From NCBI RefSeq assembly GCF_000374345.1, contig NZ_KB893989.1, forward strand, positions 1-64,000: a DNA stretch of 64,000 bases, in the 5' to 3' direction. Numbering within the stretch: position 1 is the stretch's first letter; the number at the start of each line of letters is the position of its first letter. Positions 1 to 8,582 of this stretch are shown here, piece after piece. The notes below the pieces were generated by a model. The model was not told the DNA's origin and did not search any database. It was given only the letters and a program-made list of their open reading frames with translations. The stretch comes from Heyndrickxia acidiproducens DSM 23148. GTDB lineage: Bacteria; Bacillota; Bacilli; Bacillales; Bacillaceae_C. Position numbers and translations under genes: made by a program.

Positions 1-172
1 GATAGAACAGTTCAAATCCATTTCTTGCTTGGGACACAGAAAATGAATTATGGAGCACTCGTCCGCGGTCATCTACAAAGCAAGCGTAGTGTGTCCGCTT
101 GGCAATATCGATTCCCACCACAAGTGTTTGTTCGGTGACTTGATTAATTTTCTGATTTTGTTTAAAATCCAT
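1..172 (-). CDS. IS110-family transposase, N-terminal part (cut by window edge)
   Basis: Read on the minus strand from the ATG at 172, this encodes about 57 residues that continue past the left edge. The segment VVGIDIAKRTHYACFVDD is typical of the N-terminal RuvC-like DEDD catalytic domain of IS110-family transposases, and the D of GIDIAK is the expected first acidic residue. A strong ribosome binding site (AAGGAGGA) lies just upstream. The rest of the element lies outside the window, so I cannot tell whether it is intact. It points away from the neighbouring aldo/keto reductase. The family call is inferred from the motif. Confidence 0.8.
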   Translation of the reverse strand, partial: MDFKQNQKINQVTEQTLVVGIDIAKRTHYACFVDDRGRVLHNSFSVSQARNGFELFY

Positions 173-199
173 TATGGAGTCCTCCTTGGTTACAAATTA

Positions 200-228
200 G
201 GGGTCAATTCTTGCAGATTTGACACCCC
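200..228. other. Hairpin in the upstream non-coding end of the IS110 element
   Basis: GGGGTCAA (200-207) faces TTGACACCCC (219-228), giving a stem with one bulged A. It lies between the transposase start at 172 and the next gene at 426. In IS110-group elements the non-coding end next to the transposase start can encode the structured bridge RNA. This stretch is in the right place, but neither element boundary nor target loops could be identified. Confidence 0.35.
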
Positions 229-425
229 GCATCATACCAAGAGGGCTCTTTTTATTCAAGTCCCCGAAAATCCTTCTAACAGGAATGCTCCTTTTTTCTT
301 TCCACTCACCCATATGTATTCAACGATGCCGCGTATGTGCCTGTATAAAGAAAGCCAAAATATTTTTGCATGGCTTATGCTTTTGGTATCATAATGGTGA
401 AACTAACATGAAGGGCGGTATTATA

Positions 426-1358
426 GTGGAAAAACAAACCAGGCTTGGAAAAACGGAATTGTATGTGAATCCGGTTGGCCTCGGAACAAATGCAGTCGGC
501 GGCCATAATATTTATCCGAATCTGAATGAAGAAACCGGGAAAGATGTGGTGCGTGCCGCGCTTGACCATGGCATCAACTTCCTTGATACGGCCTATATAT
601 ACGGGCCGGAGCGTTCTGAAGAATTGATCGGTGAGGTGCTGAAAGAAAAAGGCGGGCGTGACAAAGTGGTGCTCGCAACGAAAGGCGCGCATAAATTTGT
701 GGACGGTAAAATCGTATTCGATAACTCGCCCGCATTTTTAAAAGCTGCGGTTGAAAGCAGTTTGAAACGGCTGCAAACCGATTATATTGATTTGTTTTAT
801 ATCCACTTCCCTGATGAAAGCACACCGAAAGATGAAGCAGTCGGTGCGCTGAAAGAACTGAAGGATGAAGGGAAAATCCGTGCTATCGGTGTTTCCAATT
901 TTTCAATTGAACAGTTAAAAGAAGCGAACAAAGACGGTTATGTTGACGTATTGCAATCGGAGTATAATTTATTCAAGCGCCAGGCGGAAGAAGAATTATT
1001 GCCTTATACAGCTGAACATCAAATTTCGTTTATCCCGTACTTTCCGCTTGCAGCCGGTCTGCTCGCCGGAAAGTATACGAAAGATACAAAATTTGAGGAC
1101 AGCCGTGCGCAGAATCCAATGTACCAGGGTGAGACGTTCATCCGCAACCTGGAAAAAGTTGACCGCCTCCGCGGGATCGCAAAAGAAAAAGGGGTGGATG
1201 TGTCCCATATTGTACTGGCCTGGTACCTTGCACAAAATTCGATTGATGCGGTTATTCCGGGTGCAAAAAAACCTGAACAGGTCATCGACAATCTGCGAAC
1301 GTTGGACGTAGCACTTACCGGGGCAGATGTTCAAAAAATCAGTGAAATTTTTAAGTGA
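426..1358 (+). CDS. iolS: Aldo/keto reductase, IolS-like
   Basis: A cytosolic NAD(P)H-dependent aldo/keto reductase of 310 residues. The catalytic tetrad is visible: D54 and Y59 in [12 protein letters not shown]86 in LATKGAHK and H127 in YIHFPD. The sequence closely resembles Bacillus subtilis IolS, with shared blocks such as [11 protein letters not shown] and [19 protein letters not shown]. The natural substrate of IolS is not firmly established. The GTG at 426 is preferred because AAGGGCGG sits 7 bases upstream; an in-frame ATG at 408 is possible but has no good ribosome site. There are no other inositol genes nearby, so a role in inositol use is not supported here. Confidence 0.85.
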   Translation: MEKQTRLGKTELYVNPVGLGTNAVGGHNIYPNLNEETGKDVVRAALDHGINFLDTAYIYGPERSEELIGEVLKEKGGRDKVVLATKGAHKFVDGKIVFDNSPAFLKAAVESSLKRLQTDYIDLFYIHFPDESTPKDEAVGALKELKDEGKIRAIGVSNFSIEQLKEANKDGYVDVLQSEYNLFKRQAEEELLPYTAEHQISFIPYFPLAAGLLAGKYTKDTKFEDSRAQNPMYQGETFIRNLEKVDRLRGIAKEKGVDVSHIVLAWYLAQNSIDAVIPGAKKPEQVIDNLRTLDVALTGADVQKISEIFK

Positions 1359-1370
1359 CCGGACCCTTTC

Positions 1371-1470
1371 AAATGAACTTAAATTTTTACACCGGGATCT
1401 TGCGTCAATTTGCATGATGGCTACTTTTGGCAGCAGACAACAGAGTAGCAAAGTTTAATTTATTTTATAC
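1371..1470. repeat. Dispersed ~100-bp structured repeat, copy 1
   Basis: This segment, starting 12 bases after the reductase stop, matches 38187-38290 with a shared start (AAATGAACTTAAATTTT), a shared CAATTTGCATGA and a shared CAGAGTAGCA. It contains a stem, GCTACT (1420-1425) with AGTAGC (1444-1449), at the same place as a longer stem in the other copy. No reading frame is present. Confidence 0.6.
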
Positions 1471-1507
1471 AGAAAAATATTATTTTTGAAGATCCCGTTT
1501 GATTAGC

Positions 1508-1522
1508 ATATACTTAGTATAT
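1508..1522. promoter_or_regulatory. Inverted repeat upstream of the nitroreductase (candidate operator)
   Basis: A perfect inverted repeat ATATAC-TTA-GTATAT lies 26 bases before the nitroreductase start. Nitroreductases of this type are often controlled by redox-sensing MarR/HxlR-type repressors with short palindromic operators, but no such regulator gene is adjacent. The regulator is unknown. Confidence 0.4.
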
Positions 1523-1547
1523 CAATGTTGTTTAGGAGTGAATGGAC

Positions 1548-2114
1548 ATGGGAGTTTTGGATCTGATCAAATCACGCCGTTCCATCGGGGTGACAGCTGA
1601 AAAAGATGTTCCGGATGAGGTCATTCAAGGATTACTGGAAGCCGCAACCTGGGCACCAAACCATAAAAAAACCGAACCTTGGAAATTCCGCGTCGTAAAA
1701 GGAGAAGGACGCGTGAAATTAGGCGAGGAAATGGCGCGTATTACAGCCGGAAACACGGAAGGCTTGAGTGAAGAAGAAGCAGCGAAAAAGGTTGAAAAAG
1801 CCCGGAAAGGCCCGTTGAGAGCGCCGGTGATGATCGTTGTAGCGGTAAGCCCGTCCGGTAAAGTACCTGAAATTGAGGAGACCGTTGCCGCCGGCTGTGC
1901 CATCCAAAATCTGCTGCTTTATGCAACAGAGCAAGGTTTGGCTACCATCGTCAGAACCGGGGATATCGCCTATGCACCGGAGCTGAAAGACTATTTATCG
2001 CTTGAAGCTGCTGATAAAATTGTTGGCCTTATCTATGTTGGTTATCCAAAAAGAGAGATGGACATCAAAGCACAAAGAATTCCTGCAGAAGAAAAAACAA
2101 TCTGGTTTAAATGA
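1548..2114 (+). CDS. Nitroreductase family protein (FMN-dependent)
   Basis: A protein of 188 residues with the one-domain nitroreductase fold. The N-terminal SRRSIG is the usual FMN-phosphate binding segment. ATWAPNHKKTEPWKF matches the AP-H-x-x-PW signature of the YdjA/YfhC group, and a glycine-rich segment (VAAGCAIQNLLLYA) lies in the middle. Such proteins reduce nitro or quinone-type compounds with NAD(P)H in the cytosol; the real substrate is unknown. ATG 1548 is chosen over ATG 1542 because AGGAG (1534-1538) is 9 bases from it. The gene stands alone and ends in a strong terminator. Confidence 0.8.
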   Translation: MGVLDLIKSRRSIGVTAEKDVPDEVIQGLLEAATWAPNHKKTEPWKFRVVKGEGRVKLGEEMARITAGNTEGLSEEEAAKKVEKARKGPLRAPVMIVVAVSPSGKVPEIEETVAAGCAIQNLLLYATEQGLATIVRTGDIAYAPELKDYLSLEAADKIVGLIYVGYPKREMDIKAQRIPAEEKTIWFK

Positions 2115-2120
2115 CAAGAG

Positions 2121-2150
2121 GCCGGCTCTTAACAAAGGAGCCGGCTTTTT
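2121..2150 (+). terminator. Rho-independent terminator after the nitroreductase
   Basis: GCCGGCTC (2121-2128) pairs with GAGCCGGC (2138-2145) and is followed by TTTTT. Confidence 0.9.
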
Positions 2151-2380
2151 ACGCATCGATAGGCAAAGAAAGAAGCGGCACATATGATATTGTCCTTCAC
2201 AGAGGGGCAATTTTTTTTGCCTTCACTTGCACGATGCCCGGGGAATGCATGCAGCTGTCGGAATTGAATGATATAATCATTTAGTCGGGGACTTTTGGCA
2301 GCACTAGAGAGAAAAGAATTAAGTTTGAATGAAAAGATAACCGTTCTAAGGCATCTTTTCAATGAGGAGGGGAGAATCGC

Positions 2381-3739
2381 ATGACAGAAAATAATGAACA
2401 TACATTGGAACGCGGCTTGAAAAACCGCCATATTCAATTAATCGCAATCGGCGGCGCCATTGGGACCGGGCTATTCCTGGGAGCGGGGAGATCGATTCAC
2501 TTCGCGGGGCCGTCGATTTTGCTGGTGTATTTGATTATCGGCGTTGCGCTCTTTTTTATGATGAGGGCACTCGGAGAACTGCTGGTTTACAGGCCGACAA
2601 CAGGCTCTTTTACACATTTTGCGGAAACGTTTATCGGGCCGTGGGCAGGCTTTATAACCGGGTGGACATACTGGTTTTGCTGGATTGTCACCGGAATTGC
2701 AGAAATTACGGCTGTCGGTATGTATGTGAAATTCTGGGCGCCGCATATACCGCAATGGATTCCGGCATTAATTTGTGTCATTGTCCTGTTTCTCATCAAT
2801 ATTGCGACAGTAAAAGCTTTCGGTGAAATTGAGTTTTGGTTTGCATTGATTAAAGTCGTGACTATTATTGCATTAATTGTGGTTGGATTTGTGCTTGTAT
2901 TTATCGGCTTTGAAAGCAACGGCAACCAGGCCTCGTTTGCCAATCTCTGGAACGAAGGCGGATTTTTCCCGAACGGCGCCAAGGGTTTTATTCTCGCTTT
3001 TGAGATGGCCGTCTTTTCATTTGTCGGCATTGAACTCGTCGGCGTGACGGCAGGGGAAGCAGAAGATCCGGCTAAAACGCTGCCGAAAGCCATTAACCAG
3101 ATTCCGTTTCGGATTTTGATATTTTACATTGGCGCCTTGTTCGTGATCATGTCCATTTACCAATGGAACTTAGTAGATCCAAAGGCAAGCCCGTTTGTAA
3201 AAGTATTTACGGATATCGGGATTCCGGCTGCAGCGGGGATCATTAACTTTGTGGTATTAACGTCTGCTGCATCTTCCTGCAACAGCGGCATTTTCAGTAC
3301 AAGCCGGATGCTGTTTACCCTCGCGGAGGAAGCCAAAGCACCAAAAGTATTCAGACAATTGAACAAACGCAATGTTCCGGCGCCGGCGCTGCTTGGCTCA
3401 ACGGCAGTGCTGCTTGTTGGGGTTGTACTGAACTATTTTCTTCCCGACCAGGTCTTTACACTTGTAACCAGCATTGCGACCATCTGCTTTATATGGGTAT
3501 GGGGCGTGATATTGGTTGCCCATCTCCGCTTCCGGAAAAAAAGGCCCGAAGAAGCAGCGAAAGTCCCGTTTAAAATGCCATTTGCTCCTTATGCCAACTG
3601 GATCGTGCTTGCATTTTTTGTTTTTGTGCTCGTTGTACTTGGATTTGCAGAGGATACGCGGATGGCCTTGTTTGTTACACCGGTATGGTTTATTATCCTT
3701 GTTGGGGCTTACTTGCTGACAAAAAAGAACAAGGTCTAA
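2381..3739 (+). CDS. Amino acid permease (APC superfamily, CycA/AapA-like)
   Basis: A 452-residue membrane protein with about twelve hydrophobic helices. The N-terminal ERGLKNRHIQLIAIGGAIG and GTGLFLGAG are the hallmark first-helix segment of amino acid/proton symporters of the APC family. The best overall resemblance is to D-serine/D-alanine/glycine transporters (CycA, Bacillus AapA), but substrate cannot be fixed from sequence. A strong ribosome site (GAGGAGGGG) precedes the ATG. The gene is monocistronic, ending in a terminator at 3781-3825. The 266-base gap upstream holds a TATAAT at 2272-2277 without a good -35 partner. Confidence 0.85.
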   Translation: MTENNEHTLERGLKNRHIQLIAIGGAIGTGLFLGAGRSIHFAGPSILLVYLIIGVALFFMMRALGELLVYRPTTGSFTHFAETFIGPWAGFITGWTYWFCWIVTGIAEITAVGMYVKFWAPHIPQWIPALICVIVLFLINIATVKAFGEIEFWFALIKVVTIIALIVVGFVLVFIGFESNGNQASFANLWNEGGFFPNGAKGFILAFEMAVFSFVGIELVGVTAGEAEDPAKTLPKAINQIPFRILIFYIGALFVIMSIYQWNLVDPKASPFVKVFTDIGIPAAAGIINFVVLTSAASSCNSGIFSTSRMLFTLAEEAKAPKVFRQLNKRNVPAPALLGSTAVLLVGVVLNYFLPDQVFTLVTSIATICFIWVWGVILVAHLRFRKKRPEEAAKVPFKMPFAPYANWIVLAFFVFVLVVLGFAEDTRMALFVTPVWFIILVGAYLLTKKNKV

Positions 3740-3780
3740 AGAAAAACGGTGATGCCGGTGAGGGCACTGTGGAATGAAAA

Positions 3781-3825
3781 AAAGCGGTGAGTATCTGCTG
3801 TTGGCAGTGCCTCACCGCTTTTTTA
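3781..3825 (+). terminator. Terminator after the amino acid permease
   Basis: AAAGCGGTGAG (3781-3791) pairs with CTCACCGCTTT (3811-3821), followed by further T residues. The A/T flanks could let it work in both directions. Confidence 0.85.
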
Positions 3826-3886
3826 TCCTATACCAAATCTTCCAATCGTACGCCAGCCGTTTTTACAGGACTATAACGCGCAAATC

Positions 3887-3915
3887 AAAAGGCAGGCACC
3901 GGGGGCCTGCCTTTT
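3887..3915 (-). terminator. Terminator for the peptide transporter gene
   Basis: On the minus strand GGCAGGC and GCCTGCC form a 7-bp stem followed by TTTT, 16 bases after the dtpT stop. Confidence 0.8.
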
Positions 3916-3930
3916 GCATCCATTTGAAAG

Positions 3931-5421
3931 TTAATTAATGCCTCTCATTAACTTTTTAATCACCGGAGAATAGAACAGCAGCAATATGCCGAGGACTGCT
4001 GATACAAGCCCGACAATCCCGAAGTACATGACTTCGTGGCTGGCATCATACATTTTTACAAGCTGGGCATTCAATGTTTGTGCCGCAGCATCTGACAGGT
4101 TCCAGAGGCTGATCATCTGTGCCGAGAATGCCGCCGGAGCCAGTTTCGTGGATACAGACAATCCAACCGGCGATAAGCAAAGTTCCCCGATCACGACCAG
4201 CAAATAGCTGAGTACAAGCCACATTGGACTTGCGGGTGATTCAGAGCCGTTGAAATAGGCCGGGGCCATCATGATCATGAAAGAAAGCCCTGCAAAAATC
4301 AGGCCGAATGAGAACTTCACAGGGGTTGATGGCTGGCGGTTGCCTAATTTTACCCATAATGATGCGAGAACCGGTGCAAAAATGACAATAAACAATGGGT
4401 TCAAAGTTTGAAACCAGGACGGCAGAATGTGAAAACCGCCGAAATCCAACTGCGTACGCTCGGCCGCATAGACGGCAAGCAAGCTGGCACCTTGTTCTTC
4501 AATTGCCCAGAATACAATGGATGCAATGAATAATGGAATGTATGCAAGCAATCGTGAACGTTCGTCACTTGTTGTTTTTTTGTTGAAATACATCATAACC
4601 AAATACCATGCCGGAATCAAAAATCCAAGAATACTAATTAAACCAATAAACCGATTGAGATTTAATATTTTTGTAGGAATCGTAATAGCCAGGATAATGA
4701 TGAGTGCGATGGTTCCCAGTCCAATTTTAGTAAGAGAAGATTTCTTTTCTTCCGGCGTTAATGGATTGGGCACAATTGAACCTGCAAGACCGAGGCTTTT
4801 CTTTTTCGTTACGGCAAACATCACCAAACCAAAAAACATCCCGATAGCCGCAATGCTGAATCCAAGATGGTAATTATATTTTTGCCCGATCGTACCGACA
4901 ATAAGCGGCGCAATCAATGCTCCAAAGTTTACGGCCATGTAGTAAATGCTAAAGCCGGAATCGCGCCGTAAATCTTTTTCTCCATATAGTTCCCCGACTG
5001 CTGAAGCGGCATTCGGTTTTAACAGTCCTGTCCCAAGCACAATTAAAACCATCGAAATAATCAATGCCGGAAAACCAGCCGGAATCGCCAAAACGATATG
5101 CCCGAACATAATCAGGACCCCGCCGTAGAAGACCGTTTTCGCGGAACCCAGAAACCGGTCTGAAATCCAGCCGCCAATAATCCCTGACATATAGACAAGC
5201 GCACCATATATAGAAACGATAGAAGCAGCGGTGGTCTTATCCAACCCAAGTCCGCCGTTTGTCAGCTTGTCGTACATGTAGTAAATGAGGATACCTTTCA
5301 TTCCATAGTAGGAAAATCTCTCCCAAAACTCTGTGAAAAATAGTGTGGATAACCCCTTAGGATGTCCAAAAAATCCTGTCTGGGGTACCGTGTCTAGGAT
5401 TTTCTGTCTATCTATTGCCAT
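3931..5421 (-). CDS. dtpT: POT-family proton-dependent di/tripeptide transporter
   Basis: A 496-residue polytopic membrane protein that imports di- and tripeptides with protons. The first helix carries the POT signature FFTEFWERFSYYGMKGIL (E-x-x-E-R-F-x-Y-Y-G). The second family motif region, GEKDLRRDSGFSIYYMAVNFGA, is also present. Length fits DtpT/YclF. The ribosome site GAGGAGG lies 8 bases before the ATG. The gene is monocistronic, with a CodY-like box at 5476-5490 upstream, which fits a peptide uptake gene repressed when amino acids are plentiful. The 406-base region between its start and 5828 is AT-rich and holds no other gene that I can see. Confidence 0.92.
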   Translation of the reverse strand: MAIDRQKILDTVPQTGFFGHPKGLSTLFFTEFWERFSYYGMKGILIYYMYDKLTNGGLGLDKTTAASIVSIYGALVYMSGIIGGWISDRFLGSAKTVFYGGVLIMFGHIVLAIPAGFPALIISMVLIVLGTGLLKPNAASAVGELYGEKDLRRDSGFSIYYMAVNFGALIAPLIVGTIGQKYNYHLGFSIAAIGMFFGLVMFAVTKKKSLGLAGSIVPNPLTPEEKKSSLTKIGLGTIALIIILAITIPTKILNLNRFIGLISILGFLIPAWYLVMMYFNKKTTSDERSRLLAYIPLFIASIVFWAIEEQGASLLAVYAAERTQLDFGGFHILPSWFQTLNPLFIVIFAPVLASLWVKLGNRQPSTPVKFSFGLIFAGLSFMIMMAPAYFNGSESPASPMWLVLSYLLVVIGELCLSPVGLSVSTKLAPAAFSAQMISLWNLSDAAAQTLNAQLVKMYDASHEVMYFGIVGLVSAVLGILLLFYSPVIKKLMRGIN

Positions 5422-5475
5422 TTATGATCCTCCTCGTTGATTTGCAATGACAAAGCATATTAACATAATACCTTG

Positions 5476-5490
5476 AATTAACTGAAAAAT
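5476..5490. promoter_or_regulatory. Candidate CodY box upstream of dtpT
   Basis: Read on the minus strand the site is ATTTTTCAGTTAATT, matching 12 of 15 positions of the CodY consensus AATTTTCWGAAAATT. It lies 55 bases before the dtpT start. Confidence 0.5.
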
Positions 5491-5827
5491 AAGTGCTTGA
5501 ATGATATCGAAAATTGAACACGATAAAACTAATATTAACGTAAAAGAACTAAAAAATAAAGGTAAAATTATTACCAAAATCGCATAATTATATTAATTTT
5601 AGATAATGAAAAAAGGCAAAAGCCGCATAAACATTGACTTTTTGCCCATATAGAAAACGATCTAATTTAGCTGGAATTTCTATTAAACAAGTGTAATCAC
5701 CAGTAGAATAAAACGGTTTCACCGCTCAAATAAGGAAGAAATTTCATACTTTTTTAGTTTAAAAGGTGAATATAAAAGTTTCTGACAATAATATAAAGGA
5801 CTGCCCGGGCAGCCCTTTATAGAGAGG

Positions 5828-6727
5828 TCAAATCAGCGATTTTTCTGCATCTGTAAACGTAGATACCAGCTGTTTCAGTTTATCAAATTGTTGTTTTTCA
5901 AAGCAGTCCTTATCTTTTTCCAAAGATGCAAGCGCACTTTCAAGTAAAAATATGCGCGGCTTTGGGTTACGGGTAAGTTCATCTTGAATAAAATCCAGCA
6001 GCTCGATAAATTTTGGCTGTCGGGCATGGCCGGTAAATGCCCTCTTCAAATCCGCGATTGTTTCACTCACGGTTTGGGCCGGAATTTGGCTGGTGCTTCC
6101 TTTGTCCGGAAACCATTTTTCAGCAATTTCCGGCTGCAGCAGCTGATCACCGGTTGCTGCTACATCTTCGACAATGCTTTCCATCCGTTTCACACTATAG
6201 CGGATAATTTGCCGGATATCTGTCAGATGATGTTCCACTGCCCCCTGGAATTTCAGATTTTGCTGTAATATACCTGTAAACATAATCGCACAATCGAGCA
6301 AATACGGTTTTTTATTTTCCCCGAAAAGGTCAATGAACCGCCTGTACAGCCAATAGATCATTTTACGGTGGGCCAGTTTAATGAAATCTTTCAGTTCCTG
6401 GTCGTTTGAAAAAAAGACTTCCTCGTATAAGGAAATGAACTGGTTTGCCTCGTCTTTTTGCAGATGCATTTCCACTTGCTTTACAAAAATTTCAATGTCG
6501 GCAGGGTCCTGCCCAAGCAGCAATGCATCACGATCCTGCTCAAGCTGCATATAAACAGTTTCCAAAAGCGCGATTAGCAATTCGTTTTTGGAGGAAAAGT
6601 AATTGTAAAATGTACCTTTTGCGATTCCGCTGCGTTCCAATATATCCTGAATGGATGTCGCCTGGAAGCCTTTCTCCATAAACAGCTGATGGGCGATCTT
6701 GATAACATGTGCTTTTCTGTCCCTCAT
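5828..6727 (-). CDS. TetR-family regulator, probable controller of the divergent MFS pump
   Basis: A 299-residue cytosolic repressor. Residues 1-50 form the TetR N-terminal helix-turn-helix: AHQLFMEKGFQATSIQDIL followed by SGIAKGTFYNYFSSKNELL. The remainder is a long helical ligand-binding domain, larger than the usual 190-220 residues. It is transcribed away from the MFS exporter at 6911 across 183 bases, the normal arrangement for a repressor and its drug pump. The ribosome site AAAGGGGA precedes the ATG. The inducer is unknown. Confidence 0.85.
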   Translation of the reverse strand: MRDRKAHVIKIAHQLFMEKGFQATSIQDILERSGIAKGTFYNYFSSKNELLIALLETVYMQLEQDRDALLLGQDPADIEIFVKQVEMHLQKDEANQFISLYEEVFFSNDQELKDFIKLAHRKMIYWLYRRFIDLFGENKKPYLLDCAIMFTGILQQNLKFQGAVEHHLTDIRQIIRYSVKRMESIVEDVAATGDQLLQPEIAEKWFPDKGSTSQIPAQTVSETIADLKRAFTGHARQPKFIELLDFIQDELTRNPKPRIFLLESALASLEKDKDCFEKQQFDKLKQLVSTFTDAEKSLI

Positions 6728-6825
6728 AGAAAATCCCCTTTTGAAAAATTGGACTCAATGTATAAAAATATCGTACAGCAAATCACTTGCAGTTACAATC
6801 TTTTTCGACCTATCATATTATTTGG

Positions 6826-6852
6826 TTGCAAAAAATGAACGAGAGGTATAAT
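6826..6852 (+). promoter_or_regulatory. Candidate promoter of the MFS gene
   Basis: TTGCAA (6826-6831) and TATAAT (6847-6852) with a short 15-base spacer, ending 58 bases before the GTG start. The -10 box is perfect. Confidence 0.5.
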
Positions 6853-6910
6853 ATGTAGGTTATGCGAAATGACTACAAAAGAATGAACGGGATGTCGAGG
6901 AGGAGATAGA

Positions 6911-8431
6911 GTGGAACATACAAAACAGCGTCCCCCGTACGGGATGATTATTGTGCTCATGATAGGAGCTTTTATTGCTTTTTTAAATAACACACTTCTT
7001 AATATTGCCCTGCCTTCGATTATGAAGGATCTGGATGTAGGGCCGTCTACTGTCCAGTGGCTGACAACAGGGTATATGCTTGTAAACGGGATTTTGATCC
7101 CAACCACTGCTTTTCTGATTCAAAAATATTCTGTCCGCCGCTTATTCCTTGCGGCCATGATCTTATTTACAGCCGGGACCATTTGCGCCGGGCTGGCCAA
7201 TGCTTTTCCAGTTCTATTGCTTGGCCGCATGCTGCAGGCTTCCGGTTCTTCCATCTTAATGCCGGTACTGATGAATGTCATGCTGATCAGCTTCCCGATT
7301 GAAAAACGCGGCGTCGCAATGGGGATCTTCGGCTTGATTCTGATGTTTGCACCGGCAATTGGACCGACGTTATCAGGCTGGATTATCCAGCATTATGAGT
7401 GGCGAATGCTGTTCCATTTCGTTGCGCCGATCGCAATTGTTGTGCTGCTGGTTGGGTTCTTCATGCTGAGAGACAAAAAAGGCAAAGTCGATATGCATCT
7501 CGATATCTTATCGCTGTTATTATCCAGCCTTGGATTCGGCGGCCTATTGTACGGATTCAGTTCTGCCGGCGATAAAGGCTGGAGCAGTCCGCACGTTTAC
7601 GTGACACTTATCATCGGTGCTGCTGCTTTATTGGTATTTATTATCCGCCAGCAAAAACAGGAAAATCCAATGCTGAATTTCCGGGTATTTAAGTATCCGA
7701 TGTTTGCTTTGTCATCGGTGATTACGATGGTTGTCAACATGGCATTGTTCTCGGGAATGCTGCTTTTGCCAATTTATGTGCAGAATATTCGCGGCATCTC
7801 ACCGCTGAACGCCGGTTTGCTGCTCTTACCGGGGGCAATCATTATGGCCTTTATGTCGCCGGTTACCGGGCGGCTGTTTGATAAATTCGGCGGCCGTGTG
7901 CTCGCGGTGCTGGGCCTTGCGATCGTAACCGTGACCACCTTTATGTTCAGCAAGCTCGAAATGCACACGACTTATCTGCATCTGATTTTGCTGTATTCCA
8001 TCCGCAGTTTTGGGATGTCAATGGTGATGATGCCAGTCTCGACGAATGGCCTGAACCAGCTTCCGACACGCTTTTATCCGCACGGAACAGCCATGAACAA
8101 TACGTTAAACCAGGTTTCCGGTGCGATTGGCACAGCGCTTTTGGTGACCATTATGTCTACGCGCACCAAAACGCATGCAACGGAGCTGGCGAAAGACGCA
8201 ATGGCTCATTTAACTTCGGCGCCAACGAAAGCTTCCATGGCTGAAATGAAGCAACAAATCACCTTGAAAGCTACGCTGGAAGGGATCAATGATGCTTTCC
8301 TGGTTGCAACCGGCATTGCCGCTGTTGCGTTTATCCTTGCTTTCTTTATCAAACGCGCAAAACAGGGGGAAGATGACCAGACAACAAGTAAAGCCCAACC
8401 GAGGCAATCGGCTGCATTGGCAAAAGAATGA
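6911..8431 (+). CDS. MFS multidrug exporter, DHA2 (EmrB/QacA) family
   Basis: A 506-residue membrane transporter with the length and helix pattern of the 14-helix DHA2 drug:proton antiporters. Helix 1 reads FIAFLNNTLLNIALPSI, the typical EmrB/QacA opening. LGRMLQASGSSILMP (motif B) and GIFGLILMFAPAIGPTLSGW (motif C, the antiporter motif) follow. Start is GTG 6911 with GAGGAGGAG just upstream. Its divergent TetR neighbour suggests induction by the exported compound. Related Bacillus proteins (LmrB, YhcA) export lincomycin or other drugs; which compound applies here cannot be told. Confidence 0.88.
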   Translation: MEHTKQRPPYGMIIVLMIGAFIAFLNNTLLNIALPSIMKDLDVGPSTVQWLTTGYMLVNGILIPTTAFLIQKYSVRRLFLAAMILFTAGTICAGLANAFPVLLLGRMLQASGSSILMPVLMNVMLISFPIEKRGVAMGIFGLILMFAPAIGPTLSGWIIQHYEWRMLFHFVAPIAIVVLLVGFFMLRDKKGKVDMHLDILSLLLSSLGFGGLLYGFSSAGDKGWSSPHVYVTLIIGAAALLVFIIRQQKQENPMLNFRVFKYPMFALSSVITMVVNMALFSGMLLLPIYVQNIRGISPLNAGLLLLPGAIIMAFMSPVTGRLFDKFGGRVLAVLGLAIVTVTTFMFSKLEMHTTYLHLILLYSIRSFGMSMVMMPVSTNGLNQLPTRFYPHGTAMNNTLNQVSGAIGTALLVTIMSTRTKTHATELAKDAMAHLTSAPTKASMAEMKQQITLKATLEGINDAFLVATGIAAVAFILAFFIKRAKQGEDDQTTSKAQPRQSAALAKE

Positions 8432-8457
8432 TTTACGGTTAAGAGATAAAGAAAAAA

Positions 8458-8495
8458 CGGCGGCAAACTCAGGATAGAGGAGACCGCCGCTTTTT
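8458..8495 (+). terminator. Terminator after the MFS gene
   Basis: CGGCGG (8458-8463) pairs with CCGCCG (8484-8489), followed by CTTTTT. The loop is fairly long. Confidence 0.65.
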
Positions 8496-8542
8496 CGTGG
8501 AAAGGAACGGCAGGTAGAACGAAGTCCAAGCCTTTACTCCAT

Positions 8543-8577
8543 AAAAAAACCCGCGGCACAAATACCGCGGGTTTTTT
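8543..8577. terminator. Bidirectional terminator between the MFS and permease genes
   Basis: CCCGCGG (8550-8556) pairs with CCGCGGG (8565-8571), flanked by a run of seven A and a run of six T, so it can stop transcription of the converging genes on both strands. Confidence 0.9.
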
Positions 8578-8582
8578 CTATA

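Noticed and set aside
219..425. Long in-frame extension of the aldo/keto reductase
   Set aside because: It covers the IS110 upstream region and has no similarity to the family; the GTG at 426 fits IolS.
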